From the NCBI GenBank assembly GCA_934196725.1, contig CAKPWR010000007.1:1-58601 (forward strand): 58,601 nt of DNA, read 5' to 3'. The notes beneath the pieces are model-generated. The model saw nothing but the letters and a program-made list of their open reading frames with translations, ran no database searches and had not been told where the DNA came from. The position numbers were made by a program, and so were the translations under genes. The stretch is from an uncultured Prevotella sp. GTDB lineage: Bacteria; Bacteroidota; Bacteroidia; Bacteroidales; Bacteroidaceae. Of this stretch, positions 16,258-25,800 are shown piece by piece (the first letter of the stretch is position 1; each line of letters starts with the position of its first letter).

Positions 16258-16989
16258 ATGAAGAAAGCGTTATTGACATTGGCGCTCATCATGAGCATCG
16301 GAGCTACACAGGTATCTTGGGCATCTTCTGCTCCAAAACATCGGTATCATCCTTCTACACAGCAGGTGGACAAGCAGGCTACTGCAGCCTCAGGCAACCA
16401 GCAGGCTGATAAAAGTGATGAAGGGTTGGAGGCATATTCTGATACGACCAGTACAGATACGGCAGGATATGAGGATTATGATGACAACAATGATGATGCA
16501 CGTGCTTATCATTCCAAATACAGTTTGGGCAACTATGATGACCCGTTCGATTTCATTGGTTCGGTGTTTGGGGGGTGGGCGCTGAGTGTAATCATCATCT
16601 TCTGTGTGATCTTCGGCTTGTTGTTCGTCTTTGCCCCTTTGATTATCATATTTCTCATCGTCCGTTATCTGATGCGTAGACACAACGACCGGATGAAGCT
16701 GGCGGAGATGGCGATGGAGAAAGGTATCAATGTTCCGGAAAGCGACCGGCCGATAGATAAACAGAGCGATGAATATCTGGTGAAGCGAGGATTGAGAAAT
16801 GCCTTCCTGGGAGCAGGCTTGTGCGCCATGTTCTCATGGTGGGATGCTGATTTCCTGGCTGGTATCGGAGCCCTGGTCTTCTTCTATGGGTTGGGACAGA
16901 CCCTGATAGGTTCTCTTCCTGCCATCAAGGATTGGTGGAAGAACCGACATGGCAATCAGGGAACTGGATATAATGGAACTCCGGTGTAA
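16258..16989 (+). CDS. DUF6249-type membrane protein
   Basis: A 243-residue protein. It has a signal peptide (about residues 1-23, ending QVSWAS), a long Asp/Ser/Thr-rich low-complexity region (about 25-90, including DYDDNNDD), then two closely spaced membrane helices (about 105-140). A cytoplasmic segment contains NDRMKLAEMAMEKG, followed by DEYLVKRGLRNAFLGAGLCAM and a further hydrophobic region. This C-terminal pattern matches the DUF6249 family as I remember it. ATG 16258 is preferred over TTG 16249. It precedes an ECF sigma factor gene by 33 bp. Confidence 0.75.
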   Translation: MKKALLTLALIMSIGATQVSWASSAPKHRYHPSTQQVDKQATAASGNQQADKSDEGLEAYSDTTSTDTAGYEDYDDNNDDARAYHSKYSLGNYDDPFDFIGSVFGGWALSVIIIFCVIFGLLFVFAPLIIIFLIVRYLMRRHNDRMKLAEMAMEKGINVPESDRPIDKQSDEYLVKRGLRNAFLGAGLCAMFSWWDADFLAGIGALVFFYGLGQTLIGSLPAIKDWWKNRHGNQGTGYNGTPV

Positions 16990-17022
16990 AAATTAATGAA
17001 TAATTATTAGTTAATATATATA

Positions 17023-17562
17023 GTGGAAAAGTTATCCGATATTTCTCTCGTCACGAAGGTGGTGATACTTCACGACCGCAAGTCGTTCGACCTGCTGGTC
17101 AAGAAGTATCAGTCACCCATTCGTGGGTTCTTCCTGCGGCAGACGCTGGGGGATGCGCAGCTGAGTGACGACTTGGCGCAGGATACCTTTGTGAAGGCTT
17201 ATACCCATCTGTCGAGTTTCAAGGGTACAGCCAACTTCTCCACTTGGCTTTATCGCATCGCCTATAATGTGTGGTATGATTATACCCGCAGTCATAAGGA
17301 GACGCAAGACATCGATACGCCGGCTGTTTCCCGACAGAATGCGCAGGGTGGGAACAGCGGATTGAAGATGGATTTGATGAAAGCCCTACAGATATTGAGC
17401 GATAACGAACGGACATGCATCACGCTGCAGCTGATGGATGGACTCTCTATAGATAAGATAGCAGAAGTGACGGGAATGGCGCAAGGCACCATCAAGTCGC
17501 ATCTCTCTCGTGGAAAACAGAAACTTGCAAGTTACTTAAAGCATAATGGTTATGACCGATAA
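17023..17562 (+). CDS. ECF-type RNA polymerase sigma factor
   Basis: A 179-residue sigma-70 family protein with only regions 2 and 4. Region 2 (about 20-90) includes LVKKYQSPIRGFFLRQTL, DDLAQDTFVKAYTHL and FSTWLYRIAYNVWYDYTRS. Region 4 (about 115-172) includes LMDGLSIDKIAEVTGMAQGTIKSHLSRGKQKL, the DNA-contacting helix-turn-helix. The start is GTG at 17023 (VEKLSDISL). It overlaps the next gene by 17 bp. The partner, a small membrane protein, would fit an anti-sigma role. Confidence 0.92.
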   Translation: MEKLSDISLVTKVVILHDRKSFDLLVKKYQSPIRGFFLRQTLGDAQLSDDLAQDTFVKAYTHLSSFKGTANFSTWLYRIAYNVWYDYTRSHKETQDIDTPAVSRQNAQGGNSGLKMDLMKALQILSDNERTCITLQLMDGLSIDKIAEVTGMAQGTIKSHLSRGKQKLASYLKHNGYDR

Positions 17563-18019
17563 GATAAATGATAAGATAAAAAACATGGATATGGAGCCGT
17601 TGAGCGTCTCAGACGAGCAGCTCTTGCAGGCTTTCTTTGCTGATAACAGGATGGATGAGGTTCCGGATGATGGATTCTCTAATAGGGTGATGCAGGCATT
17701 GCCGGCTCTTGAGCAGGAAAAGACCGTGCCGGCTTTTGAGCAGGAGCAGGCTTTGGCTAAGCGCCGTAGACTGGAGCATTTGTGGACGGCAGTCTGTGTG
17801 GCTATCGGAGTGATTGCTGCTGTCGTTTGCCAGGGATGGGAGCTGATTCAGGGCTGGCTCTTCTCTATGAAGTTAGAATTCCTGATGACCGGCTCCCGTG
17901 CTCTTACGCATGTGGCTGAGTCCATCGGTCACTCGCAAAATCTCTTGATGATGCTGGCAGGAATCTTCGTTCTCATCATGGTTTGGGGATATAATGAACT
18001 GGCGGATGCCAGAGGGTAG
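17546..18019 (+). CDS. Putative membrane anti-sigma or sigma-associated protein (DUF5056-like)
   Basis: A 157-residue protein with a cytoplasmic N-terminal half (about 1-75, including PDDGFSNRVMQALP, a pattern seen in short Bacteroidota sigma-linked proteins) and two membrane helices (about 82-105 and 130-150). The start lies inside the sigma gene, which implies translational coupling; in-frame ATG codons at 17552 and 17585 are alternatives. Position and topology suggest an anti-sigma function, but no zinc-binding anti-sigma motif is visible. The operon ends at the terminator at 18091-18146. Confidence 0.75.
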   Translation: MVMTDKINDKIKNMDMEPLSVSDEQLLQAFFADNRMDEVPDDGFSNRVMQALPALEQEKTVPAFEQEQALAKRRRLEHLWTAVCVAIGVIAAVVCQGWELIQGWLFSMKLEFLMTGSRALTHVAESIGHSQNLLMMLAGIFVLIMVWGYNELADARG

Positions 18020-18090
18020 GAATATCAGGTAGATGTAGTTATATCATATACAATATCACATTACATCATACCATTCCATACAATAAAATT

Positions 18091-18146
18091 AAAACTCTTT
18101 CTATTAGCTGAAAATATTTCTAAAGCTAATAAAAAGAGTTTTTTGC
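18091..18146 (+). terminator. Terminator of the sigma operon
   Basis: AAAACTCTTT-C-TATTAGCT pairs with AGCTAATA-AAAAGAGTTTT, followed by T6. It could also work for the opposite strand. Confidence 0.8.
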
Positions 18147-18171
18147 TTGTTCTGAAAGTAATGTTCAATGC

Positions 18172-18292
18172 CCTTTGAGTTTCCTTTCATCGTCTTTGAA
18201 TCTCCGTTCATTGTCTTTGAATCTCCGTTCAATGACTTTGAATGTCGGTTCAATGTCTTTGAATGTCGGTTCAATGTCTATGAACGGAGATT
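18172..18292. repeat. 21-bp tandem repeat, five copies plus a partial one
   Basis: Units begin at 18172, 18193, 18214, 18235, 18256 and 18277, of the form TCTTTGAATSTCSGTTCAATG. The last part, TGAACGGAGATT (18281-18292), is the reverse complement of AATCTCCGTTCA in earlier units. It lies between convergent genes and is probably non-coding. Confidence 0.85.
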
Positions 18293-18313
18293 ATCTATTG
18301 GTTAAAATACGTT

Positions 18314-20389
18314 TTATTCCAAGTCAAATTCGAAATCGAAGCCGTTGTCATCGGATTCCTCCTTCTTTGGCTTTGGTTTCGGAGGATTCTTCAGGTTGCC
18401 CTTCTCGTCAAACATATTATATGTAGTGCGAAGTACGATGAATTCGGTACGACGGTTCAACTGGTTACATATCTCCTGATGCTCCTTGCTCTGCTTGAGA
18501 ATGAACTCCTGGGTGAGTTCATCGCCTTCCTTGAGCCAAGGATATTTCTCGGTCAATTTCTTCCGTACTTTCTTTGGGCGCTCCTTGCCATATCCCATTG
18601 GGGTAAGGCGTTCCTTCTCGATGCCATGGGCTATCAGGTAATCTACTACTGACTGGGCACGGCGCTGAGACAAACGCTTGTTGTATTCGGCATTGCCCTT
18701 GTAATCGCAATGGGCACTCAGTTCGATGGTTACGTTTGGATTCTCCTTCAGCAATCCCACGAGCTCATCAAGTGCCTTGGTGCTGGCTGATGTCAAGGTA
18801 GCCTTGTCAAACTCATAGAAGATGTTGTCGATGAGTACAGGGGCTGTAATCGAAGCCAATGGGAACTGGAGTACATATTCCTTGCTCTCCTTTGCCGTAT
18901 CTACTCTCAATTCCTCCTTATGATTGAGGAATCCCTTGCAGGAAGCCATTACCAGATAATCTACCTTTGTATTGATAACCATGGAGAAGGAGCCATCGCT
19001 CTTTACTGGCAATTTCTTGAAGGTTCCGTCATTACCCACCACCATTACTTGAGCTGCTGGCAGTTCATAACCATCCATCTCGTAGACCCAGCCCTTTATC
19101 GTGGTGACAATCTCTGGATTCTCGAATGAATAGATGTGGTCATAGCCTCGTCCGTCCCTTCTGTTTGAAGAGAAGAAACCACGGTTGTGTGGACCTTCGA
19201 ATGTCATTCCGAAATCATCTGCTTCTGAATTGAGCGGATAACCTGGATGCTCCAGCTTGTATCTGCGAGTCTTCTTGTCCACTTTGGCGATAAAGATGTC
19301 GAGACCGCCCATGCCTACATGACCGTTGCTGCTGAAGTATAGGTCACCGTTGGGACGGAAGGTTGGAAACATCTCGTCGCCCGGTGTGTTGATGGGTTCC
19401 CCCAGATTTTCTACACCGCCAAGACCTGCTGCCGTAAGACGGATGCGCCAAATGTCGAGACCGCCTACACCTCCCGGCATGTCTGATACAAAATAGAGCC
19501 ATTCGCCATCGGGACTGATGGCTGGATGGGCATAACTGCTCAATGTATCTTTCGTAATTTCCAGGTTTGATGTCTTGCCCCAGGCTGCGTCAGAGCGAGG
19601 TGAGGTTACAATCTGTGCATAACGGGGAGCGGATGGGTCGGTTGTACACTGAGTAAGATACATTTCCCTGCCATCAGGAGTGAAGCAACAGGCTCCTTCG
19701 TCATAGGCGGTGTTAAGACCACCAGTAATGGCTTCGGGCTTGCTCCATTTCCCCTTATCGTCTTTTTCTGATAAGAAGATGTCGCCAGCTTTGGTGCCGG
19801 TGATTCCACTGAGTTCGTCACCTTCTGCCTCATTTCGGGTAGAAGTGAAATAGAGCTGGTCGTATTCATCGCCCAAGAGCATGGGTGAATAGTCATCTCT
19901 TCGAGAGTTGAATACGTCCATCTTCTTCACCTTATATCGGCTTCCTTCTTTCTTCCAGATGGGAGCTATCTGTGCCGATTTCAAGCCGTTTCGGGCAAGA
20001 ATATTGTCGGGCATGGAATCAACGAGGATTCTGAATTCTTTTTCTGCCTGCTTGTATTCACCGTTTTTCATGAGCATACGGGCATAAGCCAGGCGGTCGT
20101 CTGATGATGCCTGATTGTAACGGATGGCATTGCGATAGGCGGCAATCGCCTTGGGGGTGGAATTAATCTTCTCGTAACAGCGAGCCATCTTCAAGGCAAT
20201 CTTTCCACGATTATCACGCTCCTTGGCTGGAGTTTTGGTATAAGCTTGCTTGAACTGGTCGGCAGCATCGTAGTATTCGCCCAGAGAAAGGAACTTCTCT
20301 CCCTTCTTCAGGTTCTTGTCAATGCCGCAACTCATCAGGAGAAGGCAGCAGAGTGCTGTTATGATTTGATTGAATCTAATATGCTTCAT
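18314..20389 (-). CDS. porE: PorE-like OmpA-family lipoprotein (type IX secretion)
   Basis: A 691-residue lipoprotein (lipobox LLMSC, acylated Cys 21). The domains in order are: TPR repeats (about 25-135), a WD40/PD40 beta-propeller (about 165-420: YSPMLLGDEYDQLYFTS, ISPDGEWLYFVSDMPGG, FRPNGDLYFSSNGH), a carboxypeptidase-regulatory-like domain (about 430-520), and an OmpA C-terminal peptidoglycan-binding domain (about 530-660: FYEFDKATLTSAS, HCDYKGNAEYNKRLSQRRAQSVVDYL). This order is that described for P. gingivalis PorE, an outer-membrane/peptidoglycan anchor of type IX secretion. Other OmpA lipoproteins share it, so the symbol is likely but not certain. Confidence 0.8.
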   Translation of the reverse strand: MKHIRFNQIITALCCLLLMSCGIDKNLKKGEKFLSLGEYYDAADQFKQAYTKTPAKERDNRGKIALKMARCYEKINSTPKAIAAYRNAIRYNQASSDDRLAYARMLMKNGEYKQAEKEFRILVDSMPDNILARNGLKSAQIAPIWKKEGSRYKVKKMDVFNSRRDDYSPMLLGDEYDQLYFTSTRNEAEGDELSGITGTKAGDIFLSEKDDKGKWSKPEAITGGLNTAYDEGACCFTPDGREMYLTQCTTDPSAPRYAQIVTSPRSDAAWGKTSNLEITKDTLSSYAHPAISPDGEWLYFVSDMPGGVGGLDIWRIRLTAAGLGGVENLGEPINTPGDEMFPTFRPNGDLYFSSNGHVGMGGLDIFIAKVDKKTRRYKLEHPGYPLNSEADDFGMTFEGPHNRGFFSSNRRDGRGYDHIYSFENPEIVTTIKGWVYEMDGYELPAAQVMVVGNDGTFKKLPVKSDGSFSMVINTKVDYLVMASCKGFLNHKEELRVDTAKESKEYVLQFPLASITAPVLIDNIFYEFDKATLTSASTKALDELVGLLKENPNVTIELSAHCDYKGNAEYNKRLSQRRAQSVVDYLIAHGIEKERLTPMGYGKERPKKVRKKLTEKYPWLKEGDELTQEFILKQSKEHQEICNQLNRRTEFIVLRTTYNMFDEKGNLKNPPKPKPKKEESDDNGFDFEFDLE

Positions 20390-20406
20390 ACTGTAATATA
20401 AATGGT

Positions 20407-20462
20407 AAAACCCTAATTATAATAATAACGAATCTCATGCGCAATTATTATAATCAGGGCTT
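20407..20462 (-). terminator. Terminator of topB
   Basis: On the minus strand AAAGCCCTGATTATAATAATT pairs imperfectly with ATTATTATAATTAGGGTTTT, ending in a T-rich stretch. Confidence 0.65.
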
Positions 20463-20507
20463 TATACTCTGGATTTATTTCCGGAAAATTACATCTGTTT
20501 CGTGAAT

Positions 20508-22661
20508 TTACATCTGCGGGAATGGCTGGCGATATTGACAGCCGGATTTCCAATTGCTGCAGCCATAGGCGGTCTTGCCCTTGATGATGACGCCCTTGCC
20601 GCAGAGCGGACATGGTTTGCCTACCATTGGGTCGGCTGGAGCCTGAGGAGCTGGAGCTGGCTGAGGGGCTGCATCCTTTTTCTTGGCTGGCGCTTTCTTG
20701 GCTGTTGCTTTCTTGGTCGCTGGCTTTTTCTTGAGATCTTCCTCCGTCATGATGGTCACTCTTCGGCTGCTATTATCCGATAAGACATCGATGACGATTT
20801 TGTTGATCTGCTCTTTCAGACCATTGATGAATTCGGCTGGGTCGTAGGTCTTGTGCTCGATGTCTCGGAGCTTCTTCTCCCAGATACCGGTCAGCTCACA
20901 ACTCTTCAGGAGTTCCTCGTGAATGGTGTCGATCAGCTCGATGCCTGTTGGAGTTGCCATCAGATTCTTGCGCTGGCGGCGGATGTAGTGGCGCTTGAAG
21001 AGGGTCTCGATGATGCCGGCACGGGATGATGGACGACCGATGCCGTTCTCCTTCAATGCAGCACGAAGTTCCTCGTCTTCCACGAATTTACCGGCTGTCT
21101 CCATCGCACGGAGCAGGGTTGCCTCGGTATAATACTTCGGTGGCGTGGTCCATTTCTCCGTCAGGGTAGGCTGATGCTCTCCTGATTCGCCTTTTGTGAA
21201 AGAAGGGAGGGTTCGCTCTTCTACCACTTCCTTCTTGGCGCCGTTTCCGTTTCCAGAGTCTGCATTTCCGCCATCGTTTCCGTTGGCATTATCTGCATCG
21301 TCATCATCGGCATTCTTTACATCCTTGGCATAGACTACTCGCCAGCCTGGTTCGAGAATCTCCTTGCCGCTCACCTTGAACTCTATCTTTTCCGGCTTTG
21401 GTCCGTCTTCGTTGATGACTTCTCCCAATACGGTGGTGGTAGAGAATTTACAATCCGGATAGAACACGCTGATGAATCGCTTGGCGATGAGGTCATAGAC
21501 ATTCGCCTCCATATCGGTGAGTCCGGTTGGCGGAACACCGGTTGGGATGATGGCGTGGTGGTCGGTCACCTTGCTGTTATCGAATACCTTCTTGCTCTTA
21601 GGCAACTTCTTGCCGGTGGCTGCGAGCTGCTGGATGAGCGGGAGGTATTTCTGCTGACTGGCTATCTTTGCCTGGCTCACACCATTCAGAATCTGCGGAC
21701 ATTTCGGATAGATATCGTCTGTGAGGAACTGGGTATCTACACGAGGATAAGTGGTATATTTCTTCTCGTAGAGACTCTGGATGAGCTTCAGCGTAATATC
21801 GGCAGAGTAGGCAAACTTCTTGTTGCAATCCACCTGCAGCGAGGTGAGGTCGTAGAGATGAGGCGGCGCCTCGTTTCCCTTCTTCTTGCTTACATCCGTA
21901 ACCGTGAAGGGTTTGCCGGCGATGGTGCTGAAAGCCTTCTCGCCTTCCTCCTTGCTGGTAAACTTGCCGCTGGTGGCGGTAAACTGGGTGTCGCGGTAGA
22001 TGGTGGCGAGTACCCAGTAAGGTTCGGAAACGAAGTTGTCGATTTCCTTCTGGCGGTTTACGATCAGGGCAAGGGTAGGGGTCTGCACCCGGCCGATGCT
22101 GAGCACCTGTCGGTTCTGTCCGTATTTCAATGTGTAAAGTCGGGTGGCGTTCATACCGAGAATCCAGTCGCCGATGGCACGGGAAAGTCCGGCAAGATAG
22201 AGTGACTGATATTCCCCCTGGTCTTTCAGTTCCTGGAAGCCTTGCTTGATGGCCTCATCGGTCATGGATGAAATCCACAGTCTCTTGACAGGGCATTTTG
22301 CCTGCGCCTTCTGCATCACCCATCTCTGGATGAGCTCTCCTTCCTGTCCGGCGTCACCGCAGTTGATGATGCTGTCGGCAGCCTGCATCAGTTTCTCGAT
22401 GGTGGCAAACTGCTTCTTGATGCCTTCATCATTGATGAGCTTGATGCCGAAGCGCTGTGGAATCATCGGCAATGCCGAAAGGCTCCAATGCTTCCACATT
22501 GGAGTATAATCATCAGGTTCCTTCAGCTCACAAAGGTGGCCGAAAGTCCATGTCACTTGGTAACCATTACCTTCCATATAACCGTCGCGCGCCGTGGTAG
22601 CTCCGATGATTCGGGCAATATCCTTAGCCACGCTCGGTTTCTCTGCTATACAAACTATCAT
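20508..22661 (-). CDS. topB: DNA topoisomerase III
   Basis: Type IA topoisomerase that decatenates DNA through a transient 5'-phosphotyrosine. The toprim domain starts CIAEKPSVAKDIA, with further acidic residues in NCGDAGQEGELIQRW. The catalytic tyrosine lies in KKYTTYPRVDTQFLTDD, and ENGIGRPSSRAGIIETLFKR is a conserved late motif. The C-terminal tail carries a Lys/Ala/Pro-rich linker and one zinc-ribbon-like module (CPLCGKGVI...CSNWKSGC). An Asn/Gly/Asp-rich stretch at about 455-475 is unusual low-complexity sequence. A 717-residue length fits Bacteroidota TopB. A -7 element TACCTTTG is at 22684-22691 (minus). Confidence 0.93.
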   Translation of the reverse strand: MIVCIAEKPSVAKDIARIIGATTARDGYMEGNGYQVTWTFGHLCELKEPDDYTPMWKHWSLSALPMIPQRFGIKLINDEGIKKQFATIEKLMQAADSIINCGDAGQEGELIQRWVMQKAQAKCPVKRLWISSMTDEAIKQGFQELKDQGEYQSLYLAGLSRAIGDWILGMNATRLYTLKYGQNRQVLSIGRVQTPTLALIVNRQKEIDNFVSEPYWVLATIYRDTQFTATSGKFTSKEEGEKAFSTIAGKPFTVTDVSKKKGNEAPPHLYDLTSLQVDCNKKFAYSADITLKLIQSLYEKKYTTYPRVDTQFLTDDIYPKCPQILNGVSQAKIASQQKYLPLIQQLAATGKKLPKSKKVFDNSKVTDHHAIIPTGVPPTGLTDMEANVYDLIAKRFISVFYPDCKFSTTTVLGEVINEDGPKPEKIEFKVSGKEILEPGWRVVYAKDVKNADDDDADNANGNDGGNADSGNGNGAKKEVVEERTLPSFTKGESGEHQPTLTEKWTTPPKYYTEATLLRAMETAGKFVEDEELRAALKENGIGRPSSRAGIIETLFKRHYIRRQRKNLMATPTGIELIDTIHEELLKSCELTGIWEKKLRDIEHKTYDPAEFINGLKEQINKIVIDVLSDNSSRRVTIMTEEDLKKKPATKKATAKKAPAKKKDAAPQPAPAPQAPADPMVGKPCPLCGKGVIIKGKTAYGCSNWKSGCQYRQPFPQM

Positions 22662-22683
22662 TCCTTAATCTTATTTCTGTTTG

Positions 22684-22691
22684 CAAAGGTA
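22684..22691 (-). promoter_or_regulatory. -7 element for topB
   Basis: TACCTTTG on the minus strand, 23 bp before the topB start; the -33 position reads TGG instead of TTG. Confidence 0.5.
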
Positions 22692-22744
22692 CAATAAAAT
22701 AATGAGAAAGCCATCATCCCAACTCCGTTTTCTTATCGCTGGGA

Positions 22745-22803
22745 ATAAAAAAGCCCTGTAAGGCTGGGGCACAATCTTGAACTTGTGCCTTGCCTTACAG
22801 GGC
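22745..22803 (-). terminator. Terminator of carB
   Basis: On the minus strand GCCCTGTAAGGC (outer) plus GGCACAA (inner) pair with TTGTGCC and GCCTTACAGGGC, about 19 bp with small internal loops, followed by TTTTTTATT. The arms resemble the GCCCTGAAAGGGC repeats. Confidence 0.9.
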
Positions 22804-22846
22804 GTATTTTATATAAATCTGCGTAATCCGCATAATCTGCGTGCGA

Positions 22847-25800
22847 TTACTCGTACTCCTGCCAGCTCTTAATCTGCAACTGATCCTGGCTCATTGTGCA
22901 GAATGCCTCGATGAAGGCGGAAGCCAGACGGGCATTGGTGATCAGAGGAATGTTGTGGTCGATGGCGCCACGACGGATTCTGTAACCATTGGTCAACTCA
23001 CGCTTGGTATGATTCTTAGGGATGTTGACGATGAGGTCGAACTTGTGGTCGGCAATCATCTGCATCACGTTAGGAAGATCCTTGTGGTCCTCATCAGGCC
23101 ATCCTACGGCTGTAGCCTTCACGTTGTTCTCGTTGAGGAACTTCGCTGTACCGGCTGTAGCGTAGATGGTGTAACCGTTCTTCACCAGTGCCTGGGCAGC
23201 GTCGAGCAGAGAAGCCTTCTCCTTAGCACCACCGCTTGAAAGCATGATGCCCTTATCCTTAGAAGGAATCTTGTAGCCGGTGGCAATCAATGAGTTGAGC
23301 AATGCCTCCTCGAAAGTATCACCCATACAACCTACCTCACCGGTAGAACTCATATCCACACCCAAAACTGGGTCGGCGTTCTGCAAACGGGCAAATGAGA
23401 ACTGTGAAGCCTTCACACCCATGCGGTCGATATCGAAGGCAGACTTGTCTGGCTTCTGATATGGAGCGTCGAGCATGATGCGGGTAGCAGTCTCGATGAA
23501 GTTGCGCTTCAATACCTTGCTCACGAATGGGAATGAGCGGGATGCACGGAGGTTACACTCGATCACCTTCACATCGCGACCCTTAGCCAGATACTGGATA
23601 TTGAAAGGACCCGAGATGTTGAGCTCCTTGGCAATGGCACGTGAAATCTTCTTGATCTGACGGGCTGTAGCGAAGGAAATCTGCTGAGCAGGGAAGGTCA
23701 TGGTAGCGTCACCAGAGTGAACACCTGCATACTCTACGTGCTCTGAAATACCATACTCTACAATCTCACCATTCTGAGCCACACCGTCGAACTCAATCTC
23801 GTTGGTCTCTGTCATAAACTGAGAGATAACCACCGGGTACTCCTTGGAAACCTCAGAAGCTGCCTCCAGGAAGCGACGCAACTCATCATCATCGTGGCAA
23901 ACGTTCATGGCTGCACCGGAAAGAACGTAAGATGGACGAACGAGAACAGGATAGCCTACCTCGTCGATGAACTTCTGAACATCCTCCATAGAGGTGAGGG
24001 CGCTCCACTTAGGCTGGTCGATGCCCAACTTATCGAGCATGGCAGAGAACTTACCGCGGTTCTCGGCACGGTCGATGTTGACAGGAGATGTACCCAGGAT
24101 TGGCACAGACTGGCGATGGAGCTTCATAGCCAGGTTGTTTGGAATCTGACCACCTACAGAAACAATCACACCACGTGGTGACTCCAGGTCGATGACATCG
24201 AGTACACGCTCGAATGAAAGCTCATCGAAGTAGAGACGGTCGCACATATCGTAGTCGGTAGATACGGTCTCCGGGTTGTAGTTGATCATGATTGACTTGT
24301 AACCCAACTTGCGGGCTGTGTTGATGGCGTTTACTGAACACCAGTCGAACTCTACAGAAGAACCGATGCGGTAAGCACCCGAACCGAGAACGATGACAGA
24401 CTTCTCGTTCTTGTAGTAGTTGATGTCGTAACCCTCTACGGCGTATGTCATGTAGAGATAGTTGGTGAGGTCAGGATGCTCGCTTGCCACAGTAGGGATG
24501 CGCTTTACGGCAGGAAGAATGTTCAACTTCTTGCGCTGGGCACGAACTGCGAGCACCTCCTTCTCCATATTGGTGTTCTGAGTCTTCAATACGAAGCGGC
24601 CAATCTGGAAGTCAGAGAAGCCCAATACCTTAGCCTCGCGCAATACCTCGGCAGGAATCTCCTCCAGAGTATTATATTCAGAAAGCTTGTGCTTGTAATC
24701 TACGATATTCTTCATGCGCTCGATGAACCAAGGGTCAATCTTGGTCAACTCCTCGATGCGCTCGATGGTGTAACCTTCCTCCAAAGCCTGGGCGATGGCG
24801 AAGATACGGAGGTCGGTAGGGTTAGAAAGCTCCTCATCCAGGTTATCGAACTTGGTGTGGTCGTTGCCTACGAAACCGTGCATTCCCTGACCAATCATAC
24901 GGAGACCCTTCTGGAGCATCTCCTCGAATGAGCGGCCGATAGACATGATTTCGCCTACAGACTTCATGGAAGAACCAATCTTGCGGCTTACACCGGCAAA
25001 CTTGGTAAGGTCCCAACGAGGAATCTTGCAGATCATATAGTCGAGTGATGGAGCCACATAAGCTGAGTTAGGAGTACCCATCTCGCCAATCTGGTCGAGT
25101 GTATAACCGAGGGCAATCTTGGCTGCAACGAAAGCCAAAGGATAACCTGTAGCCTTAGATGCGAGGGCAGAAGAACGGCTCAAGCGAGCGTTGATCTCGA
25201 TGATACGGTAGTCGTTGGTCTCAGCATTGAAAGCATACTGGATGTTGCACTCACCCACGATGTTGAGGTGACGGACGCACTTCACGGCGATGTCCTGCAA
25301 CATCTTCACCTGCTCGTCGGTAAGAGAACAGGTAGGAGCCACCACGATAGATTCACCGGTATGGATACCCAGTGGGTCGAAGTTTTCCATAGAGGCAACG
25401 GTGAAGCAACGGTCGTTAGCATCACGGATGCACTCAAACTCAATCTCCTTCCATCCCTTCAGGCTCTCCTCAACGAGTACCTGAGGTGCGAAAGTGAAGG
25501 CAGATTCAGCAATCTCCTTGAACTCCTCTTCAGTCTTGCAGACACCAGAACCGAGACCACCCAGCGCATAGGCAGAACGGATCATGATAGGGTAGCCGAT
25601 GTTGCGTGCCGCAGCCACAGCCTCCTCCATGTTCTCGCAAGCGTGGCTTACAGGAACCTTGAGGTCAACCTTGTTGAGCTCCTTTACGAAGAGGTCGCGG
25701 TCTTCTGTGTTCATGATTGCCTCTACCGAGGTACCCAATACATCCACACCATACTCCTTGAGCACACCGTTGAGGTAAAGCTCAGTACCAACGTTCAAAC

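Noticed and set aside
18175..18426. A plus-strand reading frame with a seven-residue repeat (SLNLRSM / SLNVGSM)
   Set aside because: It is the translation of the 21-bp DNA tandem repeat, begins at TTG without a binding site, and its second half is antisense to the conserved C-terminus of the PorE-like gene.
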